Assembly: GCA_021613535.1 (NCBI GenBank)
Contig: CP075492.1
Coordinates: 8,618,001-8,682,000, forward strand
Length of the DNA stretch: 64,000 nt
Direction of reading: 5' to 3'
From: Adineta vaga
Lineage: Eukaryota > Rotifera
A program made the position numbers and the translations under genes. This document shows, in pieces, positions 63,650 to 64,000 of the stretch (its first letter is position 1; each line of letters opens with the position of its first letter). The notes under the pieces were generated by a model. The model was given only the letters and a program-made list of their open reading frames with translations. It was not told the DNA's origin and did no database searches.

Positions 63650-64000
63650 TAGGTTGTTTGCCTTCTCATGCTGTTCAAATGCAAGTACAATGAAATAAAA
63701 TTTTGATTAATTTCTAATGCTTTAGTAATTAATCTCTCTTTAAATTTTATTCCACCTAAAATCCTGAATAGTCAATCTTACGTTGAATTTTAATGCATCA
63801 GCAACGACTTCTGCAACAACATCAGATAGATCATTTCCTTATATGTTAATTGTTGGCAAAGTTTAATTTATTTTCAATGTATTTACAATGCTTTTCAAAA
63901 CATTACTCATTATTTCGTCACCTTCGTCACTCAATTTATTATAACTACTGTATTCTTTGATAATTCATTCAAATGAAAATTGATAGTATTGAAAGATGAA
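63650..64000 (-). pseudogene. Decayed leucine-rich-repeat fragment (ribonuclease-inhibitor type)
   Basis: Minus-strand reading from the right edge gives three LRR-like units: YNKLSDEGDEIMSNVLKSI (about 63890-63945), GNDLSDVVAEVVADALKFN (about 63785-63845) and GGIKFKERLITKALEINQ (about 63700-63756, in a different frame). Their spacing is about 80-110 nt, near the 84 nt of a 28-aa repeat, and the pattern N.L.D.G...+...L..N is that of RI-type repeats as in NLRC3-like proteins. In-frame stops separate the units and a frameshift precedes the third, so the coding capacity is lost. The rest may continue beyond the window. Confidence 0.6.

Noticed and set aside
63429-63698. 89-codon plus-strand frame near the right edge
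   Set aside because: It has no ATG at its start and partly overlaps the LRR fragment on the opposite strand; no motif.

Overview
The window is nuclear DNA from an AT-rich, intron-rich animal. Coding regions are split by GT-AG introns. Many introns are 45-100 nt and a few exceed 1 kb. Intergenic DNA is full of AT-rich microsatellites and polypurine tracts. The gene set (RIM, a neurexin/axotactin-like LamG protein, delta-catenin, a collagen/C1q protein, multi-EGF proteins) is metazoan, and DRC7 implies motile cilia. Base composition, small introns, intronless YdjC- and phosphatase-type genes and a decayed ribonuclease-inhibitor-type LRR suggest a bdelloid-rotifer-like spiralian. That placement is inference, not proof.

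Layout, left to right. 83-2764 (-): secreted six-EGF protein. 3840-14944 (-): multi-LamG axotactin/neurexin-like gene, probably with two alternative first exons. 16973-17299 (-): small protein ending in a CaaX box. 19056-20029 (-): single-pass membrane protein with an apparent one-base frameshift. 22606-31196 (-): complete RIM active-zone scaffold, 22 coding exons, with a nested same-strand 228-codon ORF. 31834-32927 (+): unrecognised 288-aa protein. 32964-33860 (-): intronless YdjC-family deacetylase. 35436-36558 (-): collagen/C1q secreted protein. 39410-41241 (-): proline-rich repeat protein. 42247-44206 (+): secreted EGF protein ending in a chitin-binding-like module. 45207-46123 (+): MAPEG-like membrane protein. 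46392-49550 (-): ASH2L. 50111-53943 (+): DRC7. 54401-58723 (-): delta/p120-catenin. 60958-61812 (-): intronless UBASH3-like histidine phosphatase. 63650-64000 (-): remnant of LRR units.

Exon models were built by hand from reading-frame continuity, GT/AG sites and phase. For most multi-exon genes every junction keeps phase and the total length is a multiple of three. RIM (neurotransmitter release), the neurexin-like LamG gene and delta-catenin all belong to families that act at synapses or junctions, but they are independent genes, not an operon. Three divergent pairs (RIM/31834, proline-rich/EGF-CBM14, ASH2L/DRC7) probably share intergenic promoter DNA. I saw no CRISPR array, rRNA, tRNA or intact transposon, though I could not run a covariance search.
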